Shown: positions 11,471 to 23,937 of the stretch, piece after piece
Layout: each line of letters opens with the position of its first letter
Numbering within the stretch: the first letter of the stretch is position 1
Assembly: GCA_039881145.1 (NCBI GenBank)
Contig: JAYKKI010000015.1
Span: 29,178,001 to 29,242,000 of the forward strand
From: Druceiella hillmani
Lineage: Eukaryota; Arthropoda; Insecta; Lepidoptera; Hepialidae
Direction: 5' to 3'
Length of the DNA: 64,000 bases
Translations under genes and position numbers: made by a program
The notes under the pieces: generated by a model
Database searches by the model: none
The model's input: only the letters and a program-made list of their open reading frames with translations
Told to the model about the DNA's origin: nothing

Positions 11471-11930
11471 ATCTGTTATTTAACACATAAAATAACCTTT
11501 ATTTTTCCCATTGAAACATTGAGGACTATTTTCCTTAAACACGACAAAGGTCTTGTCACAGGAATTTAGAGACATTTTGTCATAGACATTTGTTTCATTG
11601 TACGAAAATTATAGCGGATTTCTTGTTTCTTGGGTTTTATGGGATAATTAGCACTTTTAGTAGTTAAGAGTAATTTCTTCGTTGTTTTTTAAATGTGTTG
11701 ACGTTTTCGTTTCTTTACGAAGTTTATTCAATTTTTTTAATAAACTTTATATCAAAATGAAGATTGGCTGGTCGTTCACAAATTAAAATAACTTAAAAAA
11801 GTAAATAATTTGAGCAAAACAAAAAAAAAATGTAAGACTTGTGTAACTTATAGTAATTTCAGACCCTCGTTTAAAATACACTTTATAGATCAAAATGTAT
11901 CTATTGGTACACATTCTTCAAACTCGGTTT
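11471..11930. other. Non-coding stretch
   Basis: AT-rich DNA. A short minus-strand open stretch (MSLNSCDKTFVVFKENSP, near 11577-11524) might be the eroded N-terminus of the relic at 10390-11470, but the similarity is too weak to extend the feature. Confidence 0.3.
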
Positions 11931-12090
11931 TATGAATGAAGAGAAATTCCACCAGCCTCAGATCCATAGAGACGAAGGAGAGCTCTCATGTATTCCTGCT
12001 TTAAAATTTGTAATAAAATGATCAGTGTCAGAAATTACTGATACAGTCATTACAACTACAACTTATTCTGCAAGGTTGTTAGTTTTTTTT
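11931..12090 (-). repeat. Dispersed repeat, copy C (inverted, partial)
   Basis: The reverse complement aligns with the last part of copy A (13620-13760). Shared blocks are TATCAGTAATTTCT, then GAGAGCTCT, then GAGGCTGGT in the same order with similar spacing. No coding potential is visible. The family is not one I recognise; it could be a non-autonomous DNA element or a LINE tail. Confidence 0.6.
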
Positions 12091-12423
12091 TAAGTTGTTA
12101 GAACCATAGCAAAAAATATAATTTATTTTCATCATATAAATATCTCATTAATCTAAATGTAATTTCTAATATACTTATAAAAGATGTAGTCCTTGTGTAC
12201 AATAAAATTGATGTACAATAAAATATTTCTTATACCCATAATACTTGAAAGTTTAAAATGATCGAATGGAATAATTATTAATTTAGACGTAGAGTTTTTA
12301 TTTTGTATGTATGGACGTAGCCAACATCGGGCATGACCTTTCCAGAACGAAATATCTCCAAAATAATTCAAATAAAGTTTAAACAAGGATGAAACAATTG
12401 TTAGATATTTATATCGATATGGA

Positions 12424-12485
12424 CAAGGGTGGATTCAAGGGGCAAGTGAAGCCCCCCCCCCCCCTCTCCAGAAGCCCCAATATTT
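12424..12485. repeat. Orphan hAT-like terminus with a C-run
   Basis: CAAGGGTGGATTCAAGGGGC followed by a long C-run resembles the CAGGGGCGGATCCAGGGG ends of many insect hAT elements. No matching inverted partner was found to the right, so it is probably a solitary decayed end. Confidence 0.35.
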
Positions 12486-13419
12486 TTAACGATGAAAAGT
12501 GCATTTGAGTGAGTGAAAGTATAGAATAAATAATATTTGCTCAGCATCAAGCGAGAGTGCGAGCCAGCGATTGGCACAAGTTTTTCCCGCCAATTTACAG
12601 GAATTGATTATAATAGGTGCGCGAGCAGGCGGGGCGAGGAGCGTGGAATAGCTAGATGATAATTATGTAATTATTAAATTGTATTCAGTTTACGTATCAT
12701 CACAGTGATCGTATGTAATGAATATCAATCCCATATAATAATAAACGACAAGGACCGGAAAAGACAGAAGAGCATAAATGCATTTTTCTCTAAAAAAAAA
12801 CAAAATATTAACGATCTAGAGACTCCTTCGACTCTTCAGCACGCGCAACCTTGATAGTCAACTGGTGTTGGTGATGTATCTCCATGTCCATCCTCGCTGA
12901 CGGCAACTGCATCAGCTTCCACTAGTTTTTTTCTAAAAACCTGATGTAAATAGGTATCACTGATCGATTACCCGTAACTCCGATTTGATTAAACATTTGG
13001 GCCGGCATTCAGAGACAAATTTGAGTTTGATTTCAATATCCATATACCTGAATTATTATTTATTAAGTTATTTATTATATTCTCTTTTACACGGAAAGAA
13101 AAATCTGGAAAAAAATTACCATGGTTGCTTTTATAAATATGGTGCGAACAGCTAGTATAAAAAATGTATAGATGAAAAATGAAAAAATTGTAGTTTTTCA
13201 TATAATTTTTATTGGTTAGAAATGAAAATGTTAACCACAATAAAATGTAACACAGACCACGATGAAATTTTGCTTATTTTCAAGCATAAGAATTTTTAAT
13301 TGTATTTAAAAAAAATTATAATTATAACATATAGTATTGTAGAGTTTTCAAATGAATTGTACCCTACTGCCCAATAATGTTTACTGTGGAGACTGAAACT
13401 TTCAAAAAACATAGAGTTA
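12486..13419. other. Non-coding stretch
   Basis: No recognisable gene. A short GC-richer segment (12541-12650) contains repeated GCGAG motifs. The ORF at 13240-12989 is Asn/Ile-rich and looks like open AT-rich DNA rather than a gene. Confidence 0.4.
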
Positions 13420-13760
13420 AGATATGGACACTTGATATAGTGGGTTCAGCAAATATTTTGCTCTACTCTCAATTTCGTCATAAAGGAGACTATATCTTTA
13501 ATAAGTCTACAAAAAATTAGGTTCCAATTGATGAAACATTTAAATTGTGAGCATAACGTAATCAAATTATAATTTTCCTGATTTTCTACTATAGTTAAAA
13601 CACATATACAATAATCAACTGAAGTTGCAACTGTGTCTATCAGTAATTTCTAACGCTAATAATAGTATTAAAAATTTTAAATTACCCATACGTGAGAGCT
13701 CTATTCTATCTCCGAGGCTGGTTCAATGCGGCTCTCATGAGCCACATAGCTACTGATATT
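13420..13760 (+). repeat. Dispersed repeat, copy A
   Basis: About 270 bp (13420-13690) match copy B at 23000-23270 in the same orientation. Shared blocks include ATATCTTTAATAAG, AAAATTAGGTTCCAA, TGATTTTCTACTATAGTTAAAA and CTATCA.TAATTTCTAACGC (with one variable base). Copy A continues past copy B's break into a segment with GAGAGCTCT and GAGGCTGGT that it shares with the inverted copy C. No ORF is conserved between copies. Confidence 0.8.
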
Positions 13761-14859
13761 TTATAAATCTCTTTGAAGTGCCCGGAAAAAAGAAATTACT
13801 ATTCAGACGATTTAATTAATAATTTGGGACATAAATAACAGCAGATAACATTAAGATTTTAAGAGTATTTTTAGCAAGATGGGTTGAAATTATTAGTTAC
13901 AAAAGTCTCGTAATTTTTTCATTTTTTTCAAACAATTTACTTTCTTTAAGTCTATTTACATTTCTGAGGGACCAGTCGATTTTCATTTTAATGTAATGTT
14001 TACTAAACAAATTTGAATAACCCGTACAACATATACGCAATTCTTTTTTTACTAATGACATAAGCTATCTTTTAAATTATCAATAAACATAAACTTTCTA
14101 AAAACTAATTGAAATTTGTATTCCCAATTTTTTATAATATGAAATATATGATCTTTGACAAAAACTAAACCTCGCTCATCAATTAAATTATCGTACATTT
14201 TAAAAAATTAAAATAATTTGTAAACACGGTCTTGACTTCTTGATTGATCAATAATAAAATTTTAAATATCATCTGCAGTCTCACATAGCGGTTTGTTCAG
14301 CACAGCCTCACAACCACATTGAATGGGGGTAATTTTAGAAACAGGTTGGATGTCTGATTTCAAGTAGATTTACGACGTAAAAGAAAATAGTTATTATAAT
14401 CCGAAAATATGTTTTTACATATTTTCAATACATTACTGATGAATGTCTGTCTGAGGGAATATTCAAACTGGCTTACTGGTCTACGAGTTAGAAATGTATG
14501 TATCTTGTACTGGGTAGAAATATCGTTTTGTAAACTGATGAAAGATTTTGTAGATATTATACAACCATTAATACAAGCGAGTCTTTTTGCATAAAAAATC
14601 TAAAATCTGTTAAATTTTTAATCATCTGGACAGTGGTAACGCAATAATTTTTATTCAGCTTATGCTATAATTTTTATTTGGCTACTGTTACCACAGAAAT
14701 TTTTCCCAGGTTCCTCTTTAAATTTTCTTATAATTTTCTTTCTATGTATGTAAGTTTATTATAACATTTTTTGATAACCGTAATTGCTTTAGTTTCATTT
14801 TATATTTACAGGTAAATTATTTATCAACAGGACATTACAGGTATTTTTACCGGTGAAGA
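13761..14859. other. Non-coding stretch upstream of a hAT relic
   Basis: AT-rich DNA without recognisable genes. Around 14310 CTCACAACCA occurs, and its inverse lies near 16305, roughly flanking the hAT relic. No target duplication could be matched, so these are not called as termini. Confidence 0.35.
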
Positions 14860-16179
14860 AAAGTATCACTGGTCAAACATTTTTTCAAGTTTGTTGAAGT
14901 TGTGCACCTTTTTGGTGAAAATATTGCCCATCATATTTTGAAGACGTTGGAAAGCTTGAACTTAGACATTATGTTATGCAGAGGTCAAGAATACAATGAA
15001 GAAGCCAAGAAGAGTGGTAAAATAAAAGCAGTTCCGACATGTGTATCCAACATGAAGCATTCAACTTTTTATATACACTGTGCAAGTCGCTCACTCAACT
15101 TAGCTATCAGTACAGCCTGAATAAAAATTCTGTGGGGTTTATCTCAACCGTTGCAACCTTTTTCCGTGAATCGGCTGGACGTATTCATATCCTTCAAGAA
15201 AAAATGCGAGCTAATTTGCCCAAGAAAAATAAAATATACTAACAGAAATTTGTGAAATGAAGTATATAATAGAAAGACATGAAGCATTTCTAACATTTTT
15301 ACATGTTTTGCCGTGTCTTTCTGTAATTTTGCAAAAATGACCGATAAAGGGGATAAATGTGCTACAAATGAATTGTTGCTGCTATAAGCTCGAGGGAATT
15401 CCTTGTAAGCTTGGTCATCCTCGCTGATGTTTTAGGAATCACTCTCTCTTTATGTCGGTCCTTATATGCCATCGAAGTTGATATAATTTCGGCTATGAAG
15501 ATTGACGACAAGATTACAGCAAGAGTAAAAAAGCAACGTGATACTTACACGGATGCGTTTAAAAAGTTTTTGATAAAGTTGAAGGCCTCATAAATGACAT
15601 TGGAACAGAAATCACGGTCTGCAAAGTAACCAACTGTCAAAAAAAAGATCTTATCTTCAGGCTCAATCTGCTAAAGAGCATTACCGACTGTCGGTGTACA
15701 TTTCTTTTCCGAATTATTTGTTGAACATAATATCCTCCAAATTTCCCAAAACTCAGCTGAAAAGAATCGGACAGTTACAAAAGTTACTCTCGCATGGCTT
15801 TAGTGACGAAGATATAGAGGTTGTTATACAAGGTGCTGAAGTATATAAAGATGACCTTCTTTGTTTTTACCTTTACAGAGCGAGGTAATAATTTGGAAAT
15901 AGATGAGAGGAAATTGCTATAATCTCTAGCAAAAGTCTATGAATAGCAACGGCGCAGCAAAATATTAGAACCCTGAGTCAATTGTTATGTACGTTTCCCG
16001 TAACAACTAGCACTGCAGAGCGATCTTTCTCCACTTTACGATGACTCAAAATATACCTTCATAGCAGGATGATGGAAGGTCGTTTGAATGAACTGGTTTT
16101 AATGCATTTTCACTAATACATTGAGTCATCGATGAACGCTGATGAAGTATTGGATATATTCAGCAGGAAACATAAATGA
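14860..16179 (+). pseudogene. Decayed hAT transposase (52-kDa-repressor-like)
   Basis: Fragments in several plus-strand frames follow the order of a hAT transposase. LDIMLCRGQEYNEEAKKSGK corresponds to the block around the second catalytic aspartate (usually GQGYDGASNMSG), here lost. FYIHCASRSLNLAISTA is the conserved CHSLNL motif. A middle with RVKKQRDTYTDAFKKFLIKL follows. The C-terminal dimerisation block LLCTFPVTTSTAERSFSTLR comes next, then LHSRMMEGRLNELVLMH, ending IFSRKHK and TGA at 16179. In that last block the catalytic glutamate (ER) is kept. Multiple stops and frameshifts and a missing N-terminal zinc finger show a long-dead copy. No terminal repeats were assigned. Confidence 0.8.
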
Positions 16180-16460
16180 AAACTTTCATTTAATTATATG
16201 TAATTTTCACACTAATAATACGGATAAATAATAAAAAAGGATATTATTTCTAATATATTTTAATTTACAATTAATATCAGCGAACTCATGAGGACACTCG
16301 GTGCAAACTTGGTTGTGACCGCCTTTGGATATGAACGCAGGTTTAAAGCAAATATTTTATGTGATACATTTTTTTTTCTTGAAATATTATATAAATTTAT
16401 AATATGATTATGAACAAATTCATTTCTTTGGCTATACCGGCACTTTCTAAGCCTCCCAAA

Positions 16461-16524
<64 letters not shown>

Positions 16525-16531
16525 ACATATA

Positions 16532-16576
<45 letters not shown>

Positions 16577-16590
16577 GTATATAAATATAG
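16461..16590. repeat. (TA)n microsatellite
   Basis: About 130 bp of nearly pure TA dinucleotides with a few G/C substitutions. It is self-complementary, and the open frames read through it on both strands (Tyr-Ile repeats) are artefacts. Confidence 0.97.
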
Positions 16591-16719
16591 TTAATGTATT
16601 ATGTTTTTCACTAAATTTTAACCCAGGGCCTTAACTCTTTCTTTCATCCTTCAAGAAATCACACGTGTTATTGGTCAAGTGTAGAGTTTCAACAGATTTT
16701 TTAAAATGTCTCATTCATT

Positions 16720-17190
16720 AATAGATTGCACAATAGTTCTGTAATTATTCAGATGTGCAAGTTGCTCACACTTGTATATGCAATTAACACCTGGTGATGA
16801 CAGAGAGCTACTTACAAAGCCCGAATGCTATTTACAACTGCAATTTCGAATTTATTTAAATTTGCGTGCAATGTATTTCTTGATAATGACATTTTAATAT
16901 ATTAAATTGTATGGCAATGTTATTTTCACAGTTGTCTGTAGTGAAATATTTTTTGGTTTTAATAAATAAATTTATAGACATTAAAATTACTATTTTCTTT
17001 GTTAACACCATCTATAAGCAATAAAGTAAGAGATTATGCCATCTATGGGCGTTAGTAATGATTATACAAGACCCTTTCGTTAGGGGTGTGGTCGAGGAGA
17101 GAGATGATTCACTTTGACAGCGCCTCAACAAGACGATTTTTTGTAAAAATTGTGGCGCTTTTTTATATGGGTTGATATAAAAAAGGAATA
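16720..17190 (-). repeat. Dispersed repeat D, minus copy
   Basis: The reverse complement aligns over about 400 bp with 21990-22420. Blocks shared in order are AAATAAAAAACGC/AAAAAGCGCC..CACAATTTTT, GACGCTGTC.AA, CATAGATGGC.TAAT, AAAATATTTCAC, ATACAATTTAA and a distal CACAAGT..GTAATTGC-like segment. The two copies are in opposite orientation, 4.8 kb apart. No coding capacity is conserved; a non-autonomous element is likely. Confidence 0.75.
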
Positions 17191-19430
17191 TAAAAAGTTT
17201 GTCCCGAAAATGTAAAAAATTGCGGTAATTCATGAAAATGGTTTAATTGTCATTTTTCGCGAACGCATGCATGCCGCGGCCACATCACCATTTATTAGCT
17301 TGATCAATGGAATGACCAGATGATCACGGTTCTAATTAAGGCATAATTTCAAAATTCAAATAAATTGAGAAGAGCCTTGCAAAAAAATTAACAGTCGCTA
17401 TTAAATAATCTCGATGACAATCAATTGATTAAAATAATTAAATCAATAGAAGAACATATTATATTTAAAATTACCATTGTCAAACTACGAACGTAAAGCT
17501 CCTAATTACAATTAGATAAGATTAATTATCTAAAGAAAAGTAAATCTTTACAAATTTCTGTTAGCAAATCAATATTAGCCTTTAATAATTTGGATACATG
17601 TGATTAACTTAAATATGCCTATATAATGGTTCAATCACTTTGTTAAAAATTGTACTCCATATTTGGTAGTACAAGACATTTTTTATTTTTATTGATTTGA
17701 ATGATTCATTGAGTTCAAACAAATGTTTTGTTGGGTAAAACTAATTATTTTCTTTACTAGCGGTTATAGTATGTTAAGTTTTACAGTATAGTGTAAATAA
17801 AGAGAATAAATAATATTATTATAACGAGACTTTTAACATTGCCTTAAATTCCACGTTTGCACCCTACAATAGTAATATCCCGAAAAAATCGATTTTACTT
17901 ATGGCAACCCTAGTTGTTATGCGTAGTGTCCATCAAAAATAATACACCATCCTGTGTCCATTCTGTTTGCTGTATTCTGGGCCCTCAACCAGTGGGGACG
18001 TACATTCAGCAATAACTTTTGAAATAGGTTATGATAGTTAACTGGTTATAAGATTCATGTGATAATTTAATCCATTTTTAAACATTTATTTAACTTATAT
18101 ACATACTTGTTAATTAATGTTAAATATTAATAAAGTTTAATAATTATATTTTTATACATTCATTATTATATCTCAAAATGTCACGTTTTATTTCGAAATG
18201 GTCTAAACATCTAAAACTTTTTTTTCTCAGAGATGTCGTTTTACAGGAGATAGATTTAAAGTTAGCAAGACCATAATAACTATTATCTATCCTTTGTAAC
18301 ACCAAAAAATTGTTATCAGACAGAAAAAGAAAAAGACAGTAGCTCTACTGGGTCGAAATAAACCGAATGTCTCCATTTTGACTTTACATTCCGATTATAG
18401 CTATATCGTTTAATAGTGTTGTACATCTTTAAAAAGTTATGAAAAATCGTCGAAACAAATTTTGATGAAGTTGTTACTAAACTTAATATTTATTGTTTTT
18501 AGTAATTAAAAACGCCATGTATTACTCGAAGAAAAATACAAGTAACGACAAACTCGCACCCCTTAGTATTATTACTTTCTGTTTTTCGTTATCAGTGTAT
18601 TATGTCCTCATCCTTAACAACCGTGTTGGTGACAATCTCAAACCTTTCAATATTTACAGATATATTTTGAAGAACTTTTGTGTTACATCTTTTGGCAATT
18701 GGTGAAAAAAATATCGACTATTAACAAAAATTATTGAGATCAGCTGATAAGTTTATTTGAAGAAGCGTATTTCTTTTGTGAATTTCCAAAAAGTCATAGA
18801 ACAACAGTTGTTCAGTATTAGTAATACAGGAACCTATATACACCATGACAAGCAGTTTACGTATAGACACTATGGCAAACAGTTGGATTGGAGTTAAGTA
18901 GTTCGTGATCAGCGATCATTTCTTCGTTGAAATTGACGGTTGATGATCAGTGAAATCTCCCAGTATATTTATTCTTTCTGTTGTTTAGTTTAGTGATTGA
19001 ATATATTGTTTTTTATTAGTGTGCAAAATCCTAATGTCATCGAGAGGTAAATAGTTGCCATTTCTCTTGGTTTTGAATTCAGTGTACACTAACAACTTCT
19101 CGTAGGCCATCATAAAGGCTTTTGCCGAAGGATTATTTTTAAATCCACCTAAAGACCAGATTGCTTCAAAAACACCTCAATGGGATCCTGTGATAGCTCA
19201 TATATCAGTGAAAACTTAAAATGTGCATTTGTCAAAAATATAATTCTCAAATATAAACAATGGATCGTATCCAATTTTAAAGGCCACATATTTTGTCCTT
19301 TTTTCTGGAGTTTACGATCAAAGTATCATCAGACAATTTCAATCCACCAATACATCGATTTCTTGTAATTTTTTTTACGTAATTAATAATTTTTTATAGT
19401 TTTTAACCGCTAAATTCTTGGAATTCAGTA
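17191..19430. other. Non-coding stretch
   Basis: No coding similarity recognised on either strand. Open frames at 18493-18705 and 19180-19368 are low-complexity AT-rich translations without an ATG in good context or any family match. Confidence 0.4.
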
Positions 19431-19434
19431 TATG

Positions 19435-19705
19435 AAACAATTAATTATAATGTCTAATGAACGTAATCGTGGCGTCACAGTTTTCAAATCCCGGAATTAG
19501 TATTTCGCGACAAAGCTCTAATGCATCTGCCACAGAATTACTGAATAGTTGAGTAGCAAGTCCTTAGATACCATCATTTTCGTCATACTGGACATATGTC
19601 ACTGAGAGTCTATTTGAAACATGAAGCCCCTCTTAGGGTTGCAAATTTTGAAGCAATACTAAATAGTACCACGATATGACTTGGTTATCCCCATAAATAA
19701 TTTTT
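19435..19705 (-). pseudogene. P-element/THAP9-like transposase fragment
   Basis: The minus strand, across two frames, reads GDNQVISWYYLVLLQNLQ, then EGLHVSNRLSVTYVQYDEND, then GLATQLFSNSVADALELCRE and GFENCDATITFIRHYN. This matches the C-terminal half of P-family transposases. In those, a G..ISW..I..LY..Q block is followed by L...H(I/V), then (A/V)QLFS.SVA.AL, then F..(C/S).AT..FI...N..FD. One internal TAA and at least one frameshift are present. The upstream region (19706-20155) may hold more of it, but the diagnostic DPPHLLK motif is not clear. Confidence 0.5.
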
Positions 19706-19762
19706 GTTTTTGACCAATTTGATGAAATTTTATTTCTTACCAATTTGTTGTTATGACAGGGA

Positions 19763-20155
19763 TCATACAGAATCACATAAATTCAGGATCGAGGGGTTAT
19801 CAACATAATGATTTAATAATTTTAAAAAATGCATGAACAAAATCAAAAACTTTTTTAATATTTTCTCTGAAGGCTCGTCACAGATTGTTTTATTATAAAG
19901 AAACAGATTATTCACAAAAGTGACGATTTGTTTCATTCTGTAATGAAATAAACGGTACGGATTATTACAAAAGTAACGGCATAGATAATATGCAGGTTTA
20001 TATTTTTGTGGGTGACGATTTCTTAGTTTATTTTGATTGCTTAATGCGTTTATTGTCTCTGCAGAGTGTTGCTTCCAAAGATATTGGAAGACGTGGACGG
20101 TCGCTTTACTAGATATGCCATATCTGTTCAAACATTGTAGTACAAAATTGCACAA
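19763..20155 (-). other. Unassigned 130-codon ORF upstream of the P-like fragment
   Basis: A stop-free minus-strand frame of 130 codons, ending just before the P-like fragment in the same orientation. It contains a basic segment (NQNKLRNRHPQKYKPAYYLC) and a hydrophobic, Phe/Leu-rich end. A faint DNPSIL near its end could be an eroded DPPHLL motif of P transposases, which would make it the same relic. This is inference and weak. Confidence 0.3.
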
Positions 20156-20159
20156 ATGT

Positions 20160-21857
20160 GCAATTCAAACGCACACTGCCTGGCGACGTTCTGCACTTCT
20201 TGTTAGCGGATAGCGCATGATTCAGTTACTAACTCTCTTTACATTGTCAATCTTTATTGTTTTTAAAAAGAAAACATGCCGTTTTGTTACGTAATAATTT
20301 GTATAAATCACAGTGTAACTTAAACCGTATCAAATGTAGGCGTCTTCTGTCATAAGCATCTAAGTATTATTTTCAGTTATTTTGTTTTCGTTTCGCAATT
20401 CATTTATACCGCGTCAAATATCGATAAATGGTGGCATTAGCGTACATAGTGATATAACCGAGCCCCTAAAAGATTTCGAAGGGGTTTTTAAAGGTCCTTT
20501 TTGTTGAGACGGGGTTACCGTCAACAACGATTGACTGAAAAGAATTTGACATTACAACACAAAGTACATTTATACAAATGGCCCATTTACAGTAATACAA
20601 AAATGTCTTTTAGGTAGAGAATATCGTGATAAGTCATTTAAAAATAAAGCATTAGTTCCGTAGTTCCAAAAGCCAGTAGTTTAGAAGTTATAATTTTACT
20701 TGTATTTTTTTTTTAAATTTTCACTCCAGTGACCTAAATCAATTTTGTTCAAACATTCCACTAAACCACATGAAATTTAAAAAAAAATTTACTTCATGTG
20801 AAATATCTGCCGTAATTGCAATTCTAAGAAAACTAAGTGTAGTTCTTTCAAAAAGCATTAATTCAACTCAGATTTATCTAAATTATTTGCAAATCAATGT
20901 TTATTCTCCTTAACATACATAAAATGTGTTCAGGTAAAATGACAACTAGACAGAGCGCTTTTATGTTGTGCACGTATCAGAAAGAGGGTGACCATGCGTT
21001 TTAGAACACCATGATATTTCCTTTGATCAGCGGGGGATCCAGTGCTATCTTACTTGCAGAGATTACACGAGAAATGCTAGATTTGATTATTCCAACAATC
21101 GCAGTGATATCTATTTTGACTAGGTCAAGTTATAGTCGTATGCTCAAGTTAAACTACTTATAAACTTAGTTTTCGTTTTATTGTTAATGTTCATAGTCGA
21201 TAAGTGCCGAAATCACAAAAACCATTGTCTAACGTTTATATAGCAACAGGAAGTAATAAACTGTAAAAAATAGTAAAATTTGTGTCTATGTTACTACATA
21301 ATTATTCCCTGGCCAAAATAACAAATTAAAACATCGAAGACCAAACAATACGATCTGTATGTAATCCCACTTTTAGGGCTTATATAAAGGGCGTAATAAA
21401 GAACGTGTCTATTACTTACACAGTAATTCTCTGCAACGAACTGAATAGAAAATGTTAAGGCACATAGAGAAAATTATCAATCTTTTCTGAATTCAGCGGA
21501 AAACATTTAGAAACATATGCTTCAAATATACTCATGTATTAAAAATCATAACTCATAATTAAAAAAAAAACAAGAAGATGTTAAAAACCTCTCAATATCA
21601 AGAATATTATTTCGAAATCGTCTGACATTAGTGTCAAATGTGACGTATGCTACATACTACATACTGCGGTAACACCGTTGGTGGGGATTTTTGATGTTTA
21701 TTTCCATGATTAAATATTTTCTAGCAGTGGAGTGGCACTTCGCTTTGAAACGCCAATGTATAAACATAAAGGTTTGTTTCCGTGTTTAATAGTTTACGAG
21801 ACATTTATTATTATAAAAATCATTTGTTTTTAGTTTAATTCTTATATCTCGTCCAGT
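20160..21857. other. Non-coding stretch
   Basis: No gene or repeat recognised. AT-rich, with several poly-T/A runs. Confidence 0.4.
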
Positions 21858-21948
21858 TTGTGTGTGTGTGTGTGTGTGCATGCGTGCGTACGTGCGCGCG
21901 TGCGTGCGTGTGTGCGTGTGTGCGTGCGCGTGCGCGTATGTGTGTATA
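21858..21948. repeat. (TG)n/(CG) alternating tract, Z-DNA-prone
   Basis: About 90 bases of strictly alternating pyrimidine and purine, starting as (TG)n and turning into TGCG/CGCG/GTAC mixtures. This is the sequence class that adopts left-handed DNA most readily. The 80-codon ORF over it (Cys-Val repeats) is an artefact. Confidence 0.95.
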
Positions 21949-21989
21949 TTTGTTTAAATTTGTTGAATTCTTCGTGTGTGTTTGGATCA

Positions 21990-22420
21990 CAAAACACAGA
22001 AGTACAGAATGGACACTACAAATATAAAAAACGCGTCACAATTTTTTATTCAAACTTTGGATTCACAGACGCTGTCCAAAGGACTCCCCTCTCTCCCTGA
22101 CAAACCCTCTCTGACAAGTGTGCCATCATTAATGTGTAATCATTAATAATGCTCATAGATGGCGTAATAAAGGAAAAAAGTAATTTTTATTTTAATATAT
22201 GTATTAAAACTGTTATGATAAAAATATTTCACAATAGACAAATGTTAAAATAATATTACTATACAATTTAAGTTATTAAAATATCATTATTATAAAAATA
22301 TATTTCAAGAAAGTTTAAGTAAATTTTAAAATACGTTTTGAATATCGTCAGGTTTCTGCATCACAAGTTAGTAATTGCGTATTCAAATGTGGACAACTCG
22401 TACATCTAAAAACAAACAAA
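21990..22420 (+). repeat. Dispersed repeat D, plus copy
   Basis: Inverted partner of 16720-17190; see that entry for shared blocks. It begins just downstream of the TG/CG tract, so the tract may be part of, or have grown at the edge of, the element. Confidence 0.75.
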
Positions 22421-22995
22421 AACATACACAAAGAAAGACATGTATATAGAAATATATATAAGGGCATTAGGTATATTTTCAAACTTTTGTTAAAATCTCA
22501 CATTTGGCCAACAACAAGTGATATTCCGTGACGTGATATATTTCAAAATCCCACATATCAGTGTTATTACTGAGTGCAAACCACGGAAAGGTGGTGGGTA
22601 TTTTCCATCGGGATTAAAAAGGAAGAGGAAGTAGTTAGGTTAACAATTTAGTAAAACAAGACAATAAAATTACATATACACAATGGCATAGCCAGCATTT
22701 TTTTGGTGAGAGTTATCAGGAGCCGGCACAGTCGAAAAATGATTTTGTTCACTATCATATAATTATTTAAATTGACATAATATTTAAAAAATCACATAAC
22801 ACCGAATATTGGCTTTACTCATGTATCCACATCAATATTAATACTAATAATTTTCTATCAGTGTAATTCGAATTATTTTGGATACATTTTTCTCTGGAGG
22901 TTGTACCAAACACTGTGCCAACCCTGGCGAATACATATAAAATAAGAGTACTACATATGAATTGATAATTATCTGATTTGACCACTTGATAATTT
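22421..22995. other. Non-coding stretch
   Basis: No coding similarity or recognised repeat; AT-rich. Confidence 0.4.
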
Positions 22996-23290
22996 CAAAT
23001 ATAATGGGTACAGGAAATATTTTAATCCATTCTCAATTTCATCACACAAGGGATATATCTTTAATAAGTTTACAGAAAATTAGGTTCCAAGTAATGAAAT
23101 ATTTAAATTGTTAACATAATGTAATCAAATTATTATTTTTCTGATTTTCTACTATAGTTAAAATACTGTAAGGACAGCTAATTAACAACTTTACAGCGTA
23201 ATTAACTGTAGTTGCCACAATTGTGTCTATCAATAATTTCTAACGCTAATAAAAGTTCAAAAAAATTTTAAATATGAAGAATTCGTGTTC
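22996..23290 (+). repeat. Dispersed repeat, copy B
   Basis: Matches copy A (13420-13690) over about 270 bp in the same orientation, with an insertion of roughly 35 bp near 23170-23210 relative to copy A. It stops before the GAGAGCTCT segment present in copies A and C. Confidence 0.8.
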
Positions 23291-23937
23291 AAATACAGTG
23301 TACGAATCTTTTGATTTCGTAAGTTGCTGAATCTTCTTCAGTAGATAAACCTTCCTTACGAGTGTCGACTTCCACGGTCTTCCACCTTTGTCGTTCTTCA
23401 ACACTTCGAAATCCAGAGAAGTTGCCTCTAATGTATCTCCTCCTTTGAGTAATTATAATAAAATGCATGAATGCATGTGTTATTTCAAAATTACAGATTC
23501 ATAACTGATGTTTATATGACATATTCAGTAGTGCAAGTTTAAAATTGGGGCATGAGCAGGGCCGCGCCGACCCCCCACAGCGCCTGTGTGCGAAACCTAT
23601 GAAGCGCCTCTTTTTTTCATGAATCTTAATGTTTCAATTTATTCTTATTTCTTATTTGTTCATTTTGACCGAAATAAATATTCTCTAGTTTTATATAATT
23701 AGATAATATTTTCCTAAATAGGTAAAACCAGTTCGCTTGCCAATTATTACGAAAAATAAAACGCGAATTAAATTTTTACATATTTTATTTATGATGTTCC
23801 ATCTAATCGTATAATTATATATTAATAACAAAATAACTGACTTTTGTCTTACAATACTAATTTAACTATTACGTATGCTATGTTAAAAAAACAACAAGAG
23901 TCTAAAATGTGTAAGAATATAAAAAAACATATTTAAA

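Noticed and set aside
14300..16320. CTCACAACCA near 14310 and its inverse near 16305 as termini of the hAT relic
   Set aside because: The match is only about 10 bases, spacing to the ends differs, and no 8-bp duplication flanks it.
16260..16634. Tyr-Ile repeat ORFs on both strands, also at 48633-49065 and 21858-22100
   Set aside because: They are translations of TA and TG microsatellites.
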